33,665 nt of DNA, from IMG/VR virus record IMGVR_UViG_3300043446_001059, positions 1-33,665 of that record. One strand, written 5' to 3'. Every line of letters begins with the position of its first letter. Position 1 is the first letter of the stretch. The notes beneath the pieces were generated by a model. It saw only the letters and a list, made by a program, of their open reading frames with translations, did no database searches and had not been told where the DNA came from. The translations under genes were made by a program, and so were the position numbers. The stretch is from a virus. This document shows positions 32,282-33,665 of the stretch, piece after piece.

Positions 32282-32565
32282 TAGAATTCCGCCGTGTCCA
32301 TAATCTGAGCCAGCAGCCCGCCGATCTGGTCCACAAACTGCTCATCTCTGGCAAGCCTGTGCGACATTGTATCCAGCATTGCATGCATGGCCTCGTGCCA
32401 GAAGGTATGGCGGAGTTGGGTGCGAGGCTGACGCATTAACCAGATTTCGTTCTTATCTGGGTCCCAAAAAGCTAGATCATCTTTATACTTCCAGTCCTTT
32501 TTGTCAATAATCCGTACAGATACGGTATGCGAGAGCAGTTTAAACGACTTTGGTACACGGCGCAT
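32281..32565 (-). CDS. Small HExxH metallopeptidase-like protein
   Basis: This encodes 94 residues. HEAMH at 57-61 is an intact HExxH zinc motif, and D65 sits at the expected distance for a third ligand (HExxHxxxD). The surrounding IWLMRQPRTQLRHTFWHE gives a strand before the zinc helix, as in ImmA/SprT-like minimal metallopeptidases. It lies two bases after the lysozyme gene and overlaps the tail protein gene by one base, so it belongs to the lysis/tail operon. It could process a virion protein or act on host protein; no substrate is evident. Confidence 0.75.
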   Translation of the reverse strand: MRRVPKSFKLLSHTVSVRIIDKKDWKYKDDLAFWDPDKNEIWLMRQPRTQLRHTFWHEAMHAMLDTMSHRLARDEQFVDQIGGLLAQIMDTAEF

Positions 32566-32567
32566 AA

Positions 32568-33053
32568 TTACACCTTTGCCAAGAATAATGCCCGTTCGTC
32601 CCCCCGTCGCTTGACCAAACCGGGAAGGACTTTACCCCCTCCCCGCACGTATTTTAAGAACTCCTCCGCCGCGTCTTCGATTTCGCCCCGATTATACTTG
32701 GCCCGGAGGGTGGAGCGCTGGAGGGTGCCTAGCCCCACATTGAAGCTAAAGCTGACCAGTGCATCGAATTGACCTTGATGATTAACAGCAGCAGGGCAAT
32801 ATCGGGCCACGCCCTGCTCAAACCGACCAAGATCTTTAGCAAGTAGAGCATCGACTTCTTCCATCGTAAACGGACGGGCATCCTCTGGCTGGATCGGAAA
32901 CGCAGCACGTTCTTCCAGCTTCATACGACCCTGCCCCGGATACATTACGTGCCCAACACCAACCGTCCATAGCAATGCGGGGCAACGATAAGGCCGGAGC
33001 CTAACGCCCTCGTGATGCTTGATCATGTCGATGGCAGCGGGGGAGGCTTTCAC
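32568..33053 (-). CDS. Endolysin, GH24 T4-type lysozyme
   Basis: This encodes a 161-residue muramidase that cuts peptidoglycan at cell lysis. E15 in KHHEGVRLR is the acid catalyst; C24 and T30 complete the E-8x-D/C-5x-T triad, so the Asp position is Cys here, a known natural variant. WTVGVGH (29-35) is the usual follow-up, and LVSFSFNVGLGTL and GLVKRRGDER belong to the C-terminal lobe. There is no signal peptide or SAR helix, so a holin is needed for release; the two membrane-protein genes upstream supply candidates. The start overlaps the previous gene by four bases. Confidence 0.92.
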   Translation of the reverse strand: MKASPAAIDMIKHHEGVRLRPYRCPALLWTVGVGHVMYPGQGRMKLEERAAFPIQPEDARPFTMEEVDALLAKDLGRFEQGVARYCPAAVNHQGQFDALVSFSFNVGLGTLQRSTLRAKYNRGEIEDAAEEFLKYVRGGGKVLPGLVKRRGDERALFLAKV

Positions 33054-33364
33054 CGCTTTCGCCTGCGATTTTTGGCTGTCACAACTGTGAATGTCAGGGA
33101 AATGATGGATAGGCAGATATTAAGCGCCGTCTCACCTACTACCCCCAAATTAGCGTAAGACAGCGGAAATTCATTTCCAAAAGCGTATCCAAGAAGGATC
33201 GTAATTGCGGTCAGCAAGCAGGACAGTCCAGCGTACCAAAGCGGTGTGATGTGCCACCTTGGTAATTTGGTGCTATGCAGAACAACATATAACGCACCCG
33301 TGAATATGCATAGGTGGCAAAGCAAATTCAAAAACAATGCGTACTCATTGATCGTGTGAGTCAT
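33050..33364 (-). CDS. Membrane protein, holin candidate, three predicted helices
   Basis: The 104-residue product has three hydrophobic segments (about 9-29, 42-61 and 76-96) and a very basic end KNRRRKR, the layout of a class I holin. It precedes the lysozyme gene with a four-base overlap, the usual order in lysis cassettes. Whether this protein or the upstream one is the holin cannot be decided; they could also act as holin and antiholin. Confidence 0.65.
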   Translation of the reverse strand: MTHTINEYALFLNLLCHLCIFTGALYVVLHSTKLPRWHITPLWYAGLSCLLTAITILLGYAFGNEFPLSYANLGVVGETALNICLSIISLTFTVVTAKNRRRKR

Positions 33365-33665
33365 TTGCGCTTGCCTTTTACCTTGTTGACCAAGGTTACG
33401 ATGTCTGTTTTTTCGTTTTGCTTAAAAAAGTTGGCAACAGCCCCCAAGAGACTGTAAGCAACGAACCCGACTATCCCTCCGCTCATCAGTTGCATTTCCC
33501 AATCAACTTCAAGCCCAACAACCCGCAAAACGGGATCTGCAAATATGATGGCGCTGCCAGTACTCATCGCGCCACGCATAAATGCCTCAGAGATACTTCG
33601 TGGCTTAATAAACGACATCATGCCTGCGCCGCCAAAAAACCCGCCTATTGCGCTGGCAATCTTGA
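33361..33665 (-). CDS. Membrane protein, possible holin or partner, 5' end outside window
   Basis: From ATG 33621 the product is 86 residues (MMSFIKPRSISEAFMRGAMS), with hydrophobic segments at about 16-32 and 47-65 and a Lys-rich tail. No good Shine-Dalgarno site precedes this ATG. The same frame stays open to the window edge and adds 14 plausible codons (KIASAIGGFFGGAG), so the gene probably starts outside the window and I list it as partial. It overlaps the next gene by four bases and belongs to the lysis cassette, as holin, antiholin or other membrane factor. Confidence 0.55.
   Translation of the reverse strand, partial: KIASAIGGFFGGAGMMSFIKPRSISEAFMRGAMSTGSAIIFADPVLRVVGLEVDWEMQLMSGGIVGFVAYSLLGAVANFFKQNEKTDIVTLVNKVKGKRK

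Overview
This window is part of a tailed bacteriophage genome (Caudoviricetes). It carries a family A DNA polymerase, a primase-helicase, phage-type nucleases, a GH24 lysozyme, holin-like membrane proteins and large tail/virion proteins. There are no tRNA or rRNA genes and no bacterial housekeeping genes. Genes are packed end to end, with many ATGA, TGATG and TAATG start/stop overlaps, and most have good Shine-Dalgarno sites. Sigma70-like promoter elements are visible, so a Gram-negative (probably proteobacterial) host is likely; the host itself is inferred. The virion proteins resemble those of podovirus-like environmental phages, but terminase, portal and capsid genes are not in the window and probably lie beyond its right edge.

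The layout is two opposed arms. The left arm (about 64-18172) is on the + strand. It starts with two small genes, followed by a sigma70-like promoter and a three-gene cassette: a DUF3150-like protein, a MoxR-type AAA+ ATPase, and a protein joining a metallopeptidase-like domain (HExxH) to a VWA-like domain. Two unrecognised genes and a string of tiny, mostly overlapping genes follow, including a 20-residue membrane peptide. After these comes the replication and recombination module: VRR-NUC nuclease, HTH-DUF3310 protein, zinc-ribbon proteins, DNA polymerase, two PD-(D/E)XK nucleases, an HNH-like protein, a structured non-coding gap, a SNF2-type helicase, a probable ssDNA-binding protein, an HTH regulator and a 948-residue primase-helicase.

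The right arm (33665 down to 18169) is on the - strand. Read in its own direction it holds two membrane proteins (holin candidates), the lysozyme, a small HExxH metallopeptidase, a 779-residue tail protein, three smaller structural proteins, and then four large Gly/Ala/Pro/Gln-rich proteins that end with a 1607-residue polyvalent virion protein. Such proteins are probably carried in the particle and ejected into the host.

The two arms meet tail to tail at 18169-18172, where their stop codons share the four bases TTAA and no terminator is visible between them. Apparent control points are the promoter at 484-512, a promoter/terminator overlap at 1442-1486, an intrinsic terminator at 7441-7471 inside the start of an ORF, a structured intergenic region at 11754-11917, and a terminator at 15091-15120 in front of the primase. 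The most interesting element is the MoxR/VWA/DUF3150 cassette, a chaperone-like system whose role in phages is not established.
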